From the NCBI GenBank assembly GCA_964413425.1, contig CAYPST010000081.1, positions 1 to 18,722 on the forward strand: a DNA stretch of 18,722 bases, written 5' to 3'. The DNA comes from DATFLS01 sp964413425 (GTDB lineage Bacteria; Fidelibacterota; JAANXI01). A model generated the notes under the pieces. That model was not told where the DNA came from, did not search any database, and saw nothing but the letters and a program-made list of their open reading frames with translations. This document shows positions 7,843 through 15,200 of the stretch, one piece after another; the first letter of the stretch is position 1; each line of letters starts with the position of its first letter. Made by a program: the position numbers and the translations under genes.

Positions 7843-7895
7843 TCCCAAAGGGATCTCTTCCTCGAAGAGACTCCCCCAACGGGGTCCCTCTGGGA
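7843..7895. repeat. Cluster of four tandem triloop hairpins
   Basis: Four short hairpins follow one another, each with a three-base loop. They are TCCC-AAA-GGGA (7843-7853), TCTCTTC-CTC-GAAGAGA (7854-7870), CCCC-AAC-GGGG (7874-7884) and TCCC-TCT-GGGA (7885-7895). The whole block is also a loose inverted repeat of itself, with AAGTATCCC near the left edge and GGGACTT near the right. This regular layout suggests a mobile intergenic repeat (REP- or MITE-like) or a folded RNA and not a simple terminator, as no T-run follows. Confidence 0.6.
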
Positions 7896-7995
7896 CTTCG
7901 GAGCGAGACGGGGGCTGCACTTGTATCGCTCAACGTAGGTAATAAATAAACATGATTATTAAATCTGTTCAGGAATATCAAAGGCAAGAGAGCCG

Positions 7996-8030
7996 GAAGG
8001 GATACTTTTCCGCGCTTGGCGCCACCCTTC
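7996..8030. repeat. Hairpin GAAGGG/CCCTTC with inner GCGC stem
   Basis: GAAGGG (7996-8001) pairs with CCCTTC (8025-8030). Inside, GCGC (8012-8015) and GCGC (8019-8022) close a TTG loop. It is immediately upstream of a larger inverted repeat and could be part of the same structured element. Confidence 0.4.
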
Positions 8031-8039
8031 ACATGCTGG

Positions 8040-8087
8040 AGAGCCGTTTCATGTCGAAGATCCCGATCCAATCGGGGAAACGGCTCT
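8040..8087. repeat. 11-bp inverted repeat with nested hairpin
   Basis: AGAGCCGTTTC (8040-8050) is perfectly complementary to GAAACGGCTCT (8077-8087). Within it CCCGAT (8062-8067) and ATCGGG (8071-8076) form a second stem around a CCA loop, abutting the right arm of the outer stem. The 11-base unpaired segment 8051-8061 lies only on the left side. No T-run follows on either strand, so this is not a standard terminator. It may be a repeat element, a cruciform or the core of a structured RNA. Confidence 0.55.
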
Positions 8088-8169
8088 ACCATGCCGGTTG
8101 AGAATCCAAACCCTTGCTTTCCTGAGCTAACCTAATAATCATATAAATAAATGAAACACCGAAACATAC

Positions 8170-8261
8170 TGGAAGACACTGATGATTTGAATCTTGCTAT
8201 TCATTTGTGCCCACTGCCCGGAGACCCATTCAAAATTTGTCCGTCTTCCATCTGTTTTTTT
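8170..8261 (+). repeat. Nested long-range inverted repeat ending in T-run
   Basis: TGGAAGAC (8170-8177) pairs with GTCTTCCA (8243-8250). Inside, TTTGAAT (8186-8192) pairs with ATTCAAA (8228-8234). The two unpaired intervals between the stems are both eight bases long. Seven T residues follow at 8255-8261. The symmetry suggests a folded RNA of about 80-90 bases or a degenerate small transposable element. I recognise no known RNA family (not SRP, tmRNA or a riboswitch I can match). Confidence 0.4.
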
Positions 8262-8335
8262 AAAACACACTGAGATCAAAAAGAAAAACGTTGTTTCTTC
8301 AAAAAATCAGATTTCCTATTTTAATTAGTTGGTGA

Positions 8336-8450
8336 ATCCCCGTCTATAGAACCGGGGATGAGAGCCAGTTACTGTGAGATTTTGAAGAATTCAAGAGCCA
8401 TAGGACAAATGGAATTTGAAACGGTAAGAACCACGGCTGTGAAGCCGCGG
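8336..8450 (+). mobile_element. Hairpin pair resembling IS200/IS605-type end remnant
   Basis: ATCCCCG (8336-8342) pairs with CGGGGAT (8353-8359) in the context GAATCCCCG...CGGGGATGA. About 70 bases on, CCaCGGCT (8431-8438) pairs with AGCCGcGG (8443-8450) around GTGA, in the context GAACCACGG...CCGCGGGAATCTGTTAC. Both forms recall the subterminal hairpins at the 3' ends of IS200/IS605/tnpB elements and their guide RNAs. No tnpA or tnpB gene is present, so if the reading is right this is a remnant or a small non-autonomous copy. The boundaries are uncertain. Confidence 0.3.
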
Positions 8451-8491
8451 GAATCTGTTACAATATCAGGGAGGGCAATCAATTTCAGGTA

Positions 8492-8965
8492 ATGGGAATA
8501 TTTCCGAAGGAAAGGCCAAGAATTGCAGTATTTGGCGGCCGGGTATCAACAGATTCCTTGTTGGATGTGGCCTATGATGTGGGGAAGGAGATCGCTGTGC
8601 GCAATGCCATCCTCTATTGTGGTGGGATGGGAGGAGTGATGGAGGCAGCTGCCCGGGGAGCAATGGAGAACAAGGGCATTACGGTGGGTATCCTGCCAAC
8701 CGCCGGGGCGGATTCGGCCAATCCATATATCACAATTCCCGTAGTAACCGGCATCGGAACAGCCAGGAATTATGTGATTGCCCGTTCGGTGGATGCTGCC
8801 ATCGCCATCAACGGGCGATATGGAACCTTATCGGAAATTGCGTACAGCCTGGACTTCAATAAGCCGGTGATCGGTATTCACACCTGGGATATTGAGGGCG
8901 TGATTCAAGCGGCAGATGCAAATGAAGCGATGAATAAATTATGGGAGATTTGTCAATGGGGATGA
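8492..8965 (+). CDS. TIGR00725 / LOG-like Rossmann-fold protein
   Basis: A 157-residue single-domain protein of the TIGR00725 family, related to LOG-type nucleoside 5'-monophosphate phosphoribohydrolases and the DprA nucleotide-binding fold. Visible landmarks are IAVFGG near 11-16, CGGMGGVMEAAARGA (43-57), the arginine of TARNYV near 92, and GRYGTLSE (108-115), which corresponds to the family's GGxGTxxE. The second glycine of that motif is replaced by arginine, while the glutamate is kept. The biochemical role of this family is not settled, so I name no substrate. The start at 8492 has no well-placed SD; AGGGAGGG at 8468-8475 is 16 bases away. Its 3' end overlaps the acylphosphatase gene, and the trio with nadE is probably one operon. 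Confidence 0.82.
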   Translation: MGIFPKERPRIAVFGGRVSTDSLLDVAYDVGKEIAVRNAILYCGGMGGVMEAAARGAMENKGITVGILPTAGADSANPYITIPVVTGIGTARNYVIARSVDAAIAINGRYGTLSEIAYSLDFNKPVIGIHTWDIEGVIQAADANEAMNKLWEICQWG

Positions 8966-9231
8966 TGGTTCATATTATTGTGATTGGCCTGGTCCAGGGA
9001 GTCGGATTTCGATACTTTACTTTTAAGAAAGCCCGCGAGCTCAGAGTAACAGGGTATGTGAAGAATTTACCGGATGGAACAGTTGAGGTCGAGGCAGAGG
9101 GGGAGCGCGGTCAACTGGAGGAGCTCATCGAAGCATTAAAGGTCGGTCCGCGATCTGCTGTGGTCAATGATCTCCAGGTGAGCTGGGATACGTCTGACGG
9201 GAAGTATAATAAATTTCGGATCGAATATTAA
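8956..9231 (+). CDS. acyP: Acylphosphatase
   Basis: A small cytoplasmic enzyme that hydrolyses acyl phosphates such as acetyl phosphate or carbamoyl phosphate. The 91-residue product contains the signature GLVQGVGFRYF with catalytic Arg19, and GYVKNLPDG with Asn37, spaced as in characterised acylphosphatases. The alpha/beta ferredoxin-like fold length is complete. I chose ATG 8956 because GGGAGA (8943-8948) is then seven bases upstream; in-frame ATGs at 8941, 8962 and 8965 exist and only alter the N-terminal few residues. The gene overlaps the upstream gene's stop, and its own TAA shares a base with the nadE ATG (TAATG), so all three are likely translationally coupled. Confidence 0.95.
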   Translation: MGMMVHIIVIGLVQGVGFRYFTFKKARELRVTGYVKNLPDGTVEVEAEGERGQLEELIEALKVGPRSAVVNDLQVSWDTSDGKYNKFRIEY

Positions 9232-10874
9232 TGGGCTCGTCAGCTCGATTTCATCTGGCTCAAATAAATCCCACCGTTGGTGCCATTTCCGCCAACATCG
9301 AAAAGATTCTTCACTATTATCGTCAAGCGGTTGCGCAAAACAGCCAGTGTGTCATTTTTCCCGAACTTGTGATCGTTGGCTATCCGCCTCAGGATTTGCT
9401 GTATCTGAATAAATTTGTCCAGGATAATTTACGGGCCCTGCAACTAATTACCGATCGGGTCACAGAGGTGCCCGCTGTGATCGGGTTTGTGGATCGCAGC
9501 AACGAGAAGTTATACTCTGCCGCCGCGGTCGTGGCACACGGCCGGGTACTCGATATTGTGCATAAGCGTTTATTACCCACTTATGATGTGTTCGATGAAG
9601 ACCGGTATTTCGAAGAAGGGGAGCAATCCAAACCGGTACAAGTCTCCATTCACCACAATGCTGTCAAACTGGGCATCCACATCTGTGAAGATCTCTGGGA
9701 TATGAAATCACCCGTGAAGGTCGTGGATGAGCTGGCCGATCAGGGTGCCGATATTTTTGTTAATCTCTCTGCCTCCCCGTTTCACGTGGGAAAAGTTCAC
9801 GAGCGCATGGAGTTAGCCCGGCGAAAATCGGTCAAATTCGGGAAGCCGTTCATTTATGCCAATCAGGTGGGCGGACAGGATGAACTCATTTACGATGGAA
9901 ACAGTTTTGTCCTGAATGCACAGGGGGAACTGGCCGGCCATGGCGCCGCCTTTGAGGAAGTATTGATGGCGGTGGATATTGATGTATCGGATGGCAATGC
10001 TCCGGCAATTGCCGTTCCCGACATATCCAGGGAAGAAGAAATGTTCCGTGCACTGGTGTTAGGCGTGCGCGACTATTGCCGGAAATCGGGATTTGAATCG
10101 GTCGTGCTGGGATTAAGCGGCGGGATTGATTCTTCGACGGTCGCATTCATTGCCGCCAATGCACTGCGGCCGGAAAATGTCTACGGCATCAGCATGCCCT
10201 CGCGGTATTCGTCGCATCACTCCAAATCTGATGCGGCCCGGCTGGCAGAAAACCTGGGAATCCATTATCACTCGATCCCCATCCAGGACACCTATCAGGC
10301 CTATCTGGAGATGTTGCGTGAGCCGTTTGCGGGGACCGAACCCGATACCACCGAAGAAAATATCCAGGCCCGGATTCGCGGCAATATTCTGATGGCCTAT
10401 TCCAACAAGTTCAATCACCTGGTGCTCTCCACCGGAAATAAGACCGAACTCGCCCTCGGGTATTCAACACTCTACGGAGATATGAGCGGCGGGTTAGCTG
10501 TCATCAGTGACGTCGGTAAGATGGAAGTCTATGCTCTTTGTCGCTGGTATAATGCAATGAACGGCAAACCGGTAATACCCGAAAATATTTTAACCAAAAC
10601 GCCCTCCGCGGAGCTGAAGGAAGGACAGGTCGATCCGTTTGATTACGAGGTGGTCAGCCCGCTGGTGGATGAAATTGTCGAGAACGATCGCACAATCCGG
10701 GAATTGATTAAGATGGGGTATGAGGCAGATCTGGTGCGCGATATCAAACAGCGGATTCGCCGCGCCGAATACAAACGCCGCCAGGCGCCACCGGGATTGA
10801 AGGTCACCAGGAAGTCGTTCGGCAGCGGTCGCCGTATACCGATCATCAATCATTACCACGAGGAAGATCTGTAA
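9231..10874 (+). CDS. nadE: Glutamine-dependent NAD+ synthetase
   Basis: Catalyses the last step of NAD+ synthesis, amidating nicotinate adenine dinucleotide with ammonia taken from glutamine. The 547 residues comprise an N-terminal nitrilase-type glutaminase domain and a C-terminal ATP-pyrophosphatase domain. The glutaminase triad is visible as Glu45 (FPELVIVGYPPQDL), Lys112 (HKRLLPTYDVFDEDRYF) and Cys152 (HICEDLWD). The synthetase P-loop SGGIDSS is at 296-302, followed by STGNKTELALGYSTLYGD, typical of NadE. The C-terminal RKSFGSGRRIPIINHY is also characteristic. The start codon overlaps the acylphosphatase stop. Length matches the shorter bacterial glutamine-dependent class and not the ~680-residue actinobacterial class. 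Confidence 0.97.
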   Translation: MGSSARFHLAQINPTVGAISANIEKILHYYRQAVAQNSQCVIFPELVIVGYPPQDLLYLNKFVQDNLRALQLITDRVTEVPAVIGFVDRSNEKLYSAAAVVAHGRVLDIVHKRLLPTYDVFDEDRYFEEGEQSKPVQVSIHHNAVKLGIHICEDLWDMKSPVKVVDELADQGADIFVNLSASPFHVGKVHERMELARRKSVKFGKPFIYANQVGGQDELIYDGNSFVLNAQGELAGHGAAFEEVLMAVDIDVSDGNAPAIAVPDISREEEMFRALVLGVRDYCRKSGFESVVLGLSGGIDSSTVAFIAANALRPENVYGISMPSRYSSHHSKSDAARLAENLGIHYHSIPIQDTYQAYLEMLREPFAGTEPDTTEENIQARIRGNILMAYSNKFNHLVLSTGNKTELALGYSTLYGDMSGGLAVISDVGKMEVYALCRWYNAMNGKPVIPENILTKTPSAELKEGQVDPFDYEVVSPLVDEIVENDRTIRELIKMGYEADLVRDIKQRIRRAEYKRRQAPPGLKVTRKSFGSGRRIPIINHYHEEDL

Positions 10875-10919
10875 TTTCTCTCTTTGTTCCAACTGGGCGT
10901 CTCTCGCTGTGGAATCCCG

Positions 10920-10944
10920 GCCGGCCGTTTGATGCCTTGCCGGC
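10920..10944. terminator. GC-rich hairpin after nadE
   Basis: GCCGGC (10920-10925) can pair with a second GCCGGC (10939-10944) across a 13-base loop, 46 bases after the nadE stop. No T-run follows, so termination here would be atypical; the call is weak. Confidence 0.25.
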
Positions 10945-10963
10945 AATAGTCACAATCCTGGTT

Positions 10964-10994
10964 TTCTCAATGTACATTGTTAAATGTTTGAGAA
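10964..10994. promoter_or_regulatory. Palindromic operator-like element upstream of hydroxypyruvate reductase
   Basis: CAATGTACATTG (10968-10979) is a perfect 12-bp palindrome. It lies within a wider inverted repeat, TTCTCAA (10964-10970) with TTGAGAA (10988-10994). The palindrome covers the first bases of the predicted -35, and the wider repeat spans all of the -35. That placement fits a repressor or activator site controlling the downstream gene. No regulator gene is adjacent, so the binding protein is unknown. Confidence 0.45.
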
Positions 10995-11005
10995 TCGCGT
11001 ACAAT
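10977..11005 (+). promoter_or_regulatory. Predicted promoter of the hydroxypyruvate reductase gene
   Basis: TTGTTA (10977-10982) and TACAAT (11000-11005) are separated by exactly 17 bases, a good sigma70-type match. The start of transcription would be near 11012, about 25 bases ahead of the ATG at 11037. ACAATTGT (11001-11008) is an additional small palindrome over the -10. Confidence 0.5.
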
Positions 11006-11036
11006 TGTTGAAATAAGTTATGTTGGAGGTTTGTAT

Positions 11037-12188
11037 ATGGTCGAGCAGTGGAAAACCGTAAGTCCCGGCGGAAAACATAGAATTATTGTCACCAAAGATC
11101 TGCCTGGAGATCAGTGGATAGAGATTCTGATCAATTCGAACTGTCGGATTGATGTATGTCAGAACCGGGAAATCCTTCCTTCGGACGAAATGATCGACGC
11201 CATCGGCGATGACTGCGCCGGAGCGATCGGCCAGCTGACGGAAACCTGGAACGAGGAGGTCTTTGATGCACTCGCGCGGGCGGGAGGGCAGGTGTACAGT
11301 AACTATGCAGTGGGATACGATAATGTCGATGTGGATGCGGCGACTGCCCGGAGTATTGCTGTGGGGAACACACCGGGCGTGCTTACGGAAACCACAGCCG
11401 AACTAACTGTTTCGTTGACTTTCGCTGCTGCCCGCCGGATTGTAGAAGCAGATGCCTATATGCGATCCGGGAAGTATGACGGATGGCTGCCGGATCTGTT
11501 TCTGGGCGACCTGCTCTGGCGGAAGACCCTGGGAGTGGTCGGAGCAGGACGGATTGGAACGGCCTACGCACGAATGATGATCCAGGGGCATCACATGGAT
11601 CTGCTTTATTATGACGTGGCACCGAATAAACAGCTGGCAACAGATCTGGAGAATTTTAATCATTATCTGGAGAGTATTGGAGAGAAGCCGGTGAAGTGTA
11701 CGAAAGTGAATGATGTTGATTCGCTGCTCACCGAGGCGGATGTTGTCAGTCTGCATCCGGCACTCACTGAAGAGACGTATCATTTGATCACCGGGGAGCG
11801 CCTGGCCGGAATGAAAGAGAATGCCATCCTTATCAATGCCAGTCGTGGTGCCGTGATTGATGAACCTGCGCTGGTGGAGCATTGTGCGAACCATCCGAAT
11901 TTTCGGGTTGGTCTGGATGTGTATGAAGATGAGCCGGAAATGGCACCGGGATTGGCGGAGCTTGAGAACGTGGTCCTGGTGCCCCACATCGGATCCGCCA
12001 CCCGGTGGACCCGGGAGGGGATGGCTGTGCTGGCGGCAAGAAATATCACCGGGATTTTGAATGACTACCCCGTCTGGAATCAGGAGGATATGATTCCGTT
12101 TTTGCAGCCGGACGCTCCTGCGGCTGCGCCCGGTATTGTCAATCAGGAACAGTTGGCATTACCGGAGTGTCAAGATGGGTTGGAGTGA
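11037..12188 (+). CDS. D-2-hydroxyacid dehydrogenase, plant-HPR1-like hydroxypyruvate reductase
   Basis: Predicted to reduce hydroxypyruvate (and possibly glyoxylate) to D-glycerate with NADH. The 383-residue protein follows, nearly block for block, what I remember of plant peroxisomal HPR1, including GQLTETW, NTPGVLTETTAEL, AARRIVEAD, YDGWLP and TREGMAVLAA. The nucleotide-binding GAGRIG is at 169-174. The catalytic residues of the D-2-hydroxyacid dehydrogenase fold are Arg270 (NASRGAVIDE), Glu299 (DVYEDEP) and His317 (VPHIGSAT). The start is ATG 11037, seven bases after GGAGG (11025-11029); a TTG at 11031 is too close to that site. It appears monocistronic with its own promoter. Cofactor preference and true substrate cannot be proven from sequence. 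Confidence 0.9.
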   Translation: MVEQWKTVSPGGKHRIIVTKDLPGDQWIEILINSNCRIDVCQNREILPSDEMIDAIGDDCAGAIGQLTETWNEEVFDALARAGGQVYSNYAVGYDNVDVDAATARSIAVGNTPGVLTETTAELTVSLTFAAARRIVEADAYMRSGKYDGWLPDLFLGDLLWRKTLGVVGAGRIGTAYARMMIQGHHMDLLYYDVAPNKQLATDLENFNHYLESIGEKPVKCTKVNDVDSLLTEADVVSLHPALTEETYHLITGERLAGMKENAILINASRGAVIDEPALVEHCANHPNFRVGLDVYEDEPEMAPGLAELENVVLVPHIGSATRWTREGMAVLAARNITGILNDYPVWNQEDMIPFLQPDAPAAAPGIVNQEQLALPECQDGLE

Positions 12189-12211
12189 AGTGACCGGGAG
12201 AAGGAAGATTG

Positions 12212-12268
12212 ATGAATGAAGAAGTCCCTACCCCTCCCATCCATTTTTCTTCGATGTTCTTCATTCAT
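12212..12268. terminator. Inverted repeat in the convergent spacer
   Basis: ATGAATGAAGAA (12212-12223) pairs perfectly with TTCTTCATTCAT (12257-12268), 12 bp around a 33-base loop. It lies between the convergent reductase and RND genes, 23 bases after the reductase stop and 31 bases after the RND stop. Neither strand shows a T-run directly after the stem, so it may act as a bidirectional structural terminator or merely as an mRNA 3' end hairpin. The surrounding sequence is low-complexity, rich in CATTC and ATCC. Confidence 0.4.
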
Positions 12269-12299
12269 TCATCCATCCCACCTTCTACATGCTACATTC

Positions 12300-15200
12300 T
12301 TACGATCCCTTCTGCTCCTTTTGCACCAGTCGTTTCAGTGCCATTTGTTCGAAGATATAATAGATAGTCGGGATGAAGATCAGGGTCAACAGAGTTGAGA
12401 CCGTTAAACCGCCGATGACTGCTCTGGCCATTGGGGACCAGGTTTCCGCACTGGCACCCAGGCCGAATGAAAGCGGCAACATGGCAAGAATGGTGGTGAC
12501 GGCCGTCATGAGTACAGGACGCATACGACGCCGTCCGCCTTCAATGACTGCCTCCATCAGCTCGTAGCCGTGCTTTTCCCGCAACTGATTAATATAATCG
12601 ATCATGACAATTCCATTGTTGACCACAATGCCCACCAGAAGCATTCCGCCGATCAGGGCAGTCACACTCATGGTTGTGCTGGTGAGAAAGAGTGCCCACA
12701 GGATTCCGATAAAGGCGAGCGGGATAGTAAACAGGATGATGAACGGATCCAGCAGGGATTCGAACTGGCTGGCCATCACCATATACACCAGAAAGATGGC
12801 AGCGAGAATTGCCAGCCCCAGGGCCTGGAACGATTCCTGGAAGTCCTCGGCAGCGCCCCCGATTTCCCAGCGGAAATCAGCCGGGAAACTCATTTCGTTC
12901 AGTGCAGCCCGGACTTCCGAGAGGGCACTTTGTAAATCCCGGCCCGAGACGTCACAACTCACGGCCACCACCCGTTCCTGATCCTCGCGTTCGATGGTGA
13001 CCGGGCTTTCATCACGCACCACGCTGGCGACTTGTTCCAGGGGGATGTGGAGTCCGGCCGGCGACGTGATGAACAGGTTGGTGATATCTTCCTTGCTGCT
13101 CCGAAATGGCTTCTGCAGTTGCACAAACACATCATATTCATCACCCTGTTCCCGATACCGCGTCGCAACGGTGCCACCGATATAACTGGAGACTGTGCGG
13201 GCAACGGTTGAGGTGCTGAGTCCGAATGCGCTCAAGCGCTCCCGGTCGAAGCGCACCTGATATTCCGGTTTGCCGGTTTCGAAGGATTTATTGATATTGA
13301 CCAGGCCTGCAATAGTAGTGAGCCGTTCTTCCACCTGAGTGGCAATCTGGCGGCTAACTGTAAGATCATACCCTTTTATCACCACTTCGATATCCCGGCC
13401 GCCGAACATATTGCCTCCCTGGCTGAAAGTAAAGTCCACCCCGGGATACTGATTGAAGTACCTCCGGAGAGTATCCTCAATCGCAAATTGGGAGCGGTCC
13501 CGATCTTCCAGATCTGACAGTCTGATGAGAATTTCTCCTTCATTGGAAGCTGCCGTACCGAAGATGGCCGAAAATCCTTCCCCGGTACCGAAATTAATGT
13601 AAATGTTCTCCGCTTCCGGCACCTCCCGCCGGATCAGATTTTCTAAGGAGGCGAACGTTTGCCGGGTTTCTTCAAGACTGGTCCCTGGTGCCCGCTCAAT
13701 GGCCAACTGGATTTGACTCTGATCCGTGTCGGGCATAAACTCGGCTCCGATAAACGGATAGAGCGTGAGAGAGATTATAAATAGTCCGACCGTTGCCAGG
13801 ATGATGAGGGTTCGGTGATGTAGGGCATAGCGCAGAGATCGATGATAGCGGTCATCCAGCCAGACAAGCAGATCGGTGACCCATCCGGTGACGGTGGTGA
13901 TCACTTTTGATCTCCTGGCGATATCATCCATTTTGAGTATCCGGGAGGCCATCAGCGGGATGAGCGTCAGTGCCACCAAAAGGCTGGCCGTGAGTGAAAA
14001 GACAATTGCAATGGCCATATCATTGAACAGCACACCGGCGATCCCCGGAACAAACAGAATAGGGACAAAGACCGCCAGAGTGGTCAGGGTGGAAGCGATG
14101 ATCGCCATGCTCACTTCGGAAGTGCCTTCGTCCGCCGCATCTCGTATCGGCACACCGGACTCCCGGTGGCGGAAGATATTCTCCAGGACCACAATGGAGT
14201 TATCGACCAACATGCCGATGGCGAGGGCCAGGCCGGCCATGGAAATGATATTGAGAGTCACGCCCGCCTGGTCCATAACAAAGAAGGTGGCGATCACCGA
14301 CACCGGAATAGAGACGGCGACAATAATGGCGCTGCGAATATTGCGCAGAAAGAATAACAGGACGATCCCGGCCAGCAGGAACGCCTGCAGTGCGGTATTC
14401 GTGAGATTCGCAATTGATTCGTTAATGAAGGAAGCCAGGTCGTAGATGACTTCGATAGTTGTGCCTGAACCGGCGACCTGTTCCAGGTTGGGGATGGCCT
14501 CCAGCACAGCCTCGGTGGTATTGACCGTATTGGCATCCGATTGTTTCATGACTGTGAGAATTACGCTCTCTCTTCCGTTATTGCGGACATAATTCTTCGG
14601 TTCTCTGAAGCCGTCGGATACCTGCGCCACCTGGTCCAGTCGGATGGGAGTACCGCTTTGCTGGCCAACCACGACCTGCTTGATATCCTCCACCGATTGG
14701 AATTCCCCATAAGTCCGCACGCTGAATTCGCTCATCCCTTCTTCAATCTGGCCACCCGGAATCTGCAGGTTTTCCATGCGGATCGCAGTCACCAGCTGAT
14801 TGATCCCCAGGCCTTTCGCGGCCAGTTCCTGCGGATTGACCATCACGTTAATCTGTCGAACGAGCCCGCCCGCTGTCTCTGCCGATGCCACTCCGGGAAT
14901 ACGTTCGATTCGGGGTTCCAGTTGTTCTCTGGAGGTCTGCCGAAGTTCCGCCAGTCCCATCTGATCACTGGAAAGTGCCAGGAACGTGATGGGTTGCATG
15001 GAGGGGTCGAAGGCAAAGGTAATGGGATCCGTCACATCATCCGGCAGGGCATCCCGCACGATATCGATTTGTTTCCTCACATCGATCTCAGCCTGATTCA
15101 TGTCGGTGTCCCAGTCGAATTCGATGATCAGGATAGAAGTCCCGCTCTGTGATTGCGAATTGATAGTTTCGACATTCTCCACAGAGACCACCGCTTCTTC

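Larger units (their letters stand above)
7757..8491. other. Structured gene-free region rich in inverted repeats
   Basis: No credible protein gene is present in these 735 bases. A long reverse-strand open frame that runs out of asnS into this area has no family features and is made of repeat-derived sequence. The region contains a CACGAAT direct repeat, a run of four triloop hairpins, two further hairpins, a nested inverted repeat followed by seven T residues, and a pair of hairpins resembling IS200/IS605 ends; each is listed separately. A smaller imperfect hairpin (AAGAA near 8281 with TTCTT near 8295) adds to these. Base composition from about 8100 onward is clearly more AT-rich than the flanking genes. 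Confidence 0.7.

Noticed and set aside
7319..8092. Long reverse-strand open frame (257 codons) spanning the asnS 3' end and the spacer
   Set aside because: Its downstream part runs antisense to asnS and its first part is translated from the hairpin repeats. There is no ribosome binding site or recognisable domain.
8330..8460. Cobalamin or other riboswitch ahead of the LOG-like gene
   Set aside because: CCAGTTACTGTGAG faintly recalls a B12 box, but the remaining conserved blocks and stems are missing, and the downstream gene is not a B12-regulated type.
7757..8491. CRISPR array or integron attC site
   Set aside because: The direct repeats are 7 bases at 9-10 base spacing, with no regular spacers. 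The inverted repeats lack the terminal GTTRRRY and RYYYAAC boxes of attC.
13876..14445. Plus-strand open frame antisense to the RND gene
   Set aside because: It mirrors the conserved TM4 region of the pump; no start signal and no protein family features.
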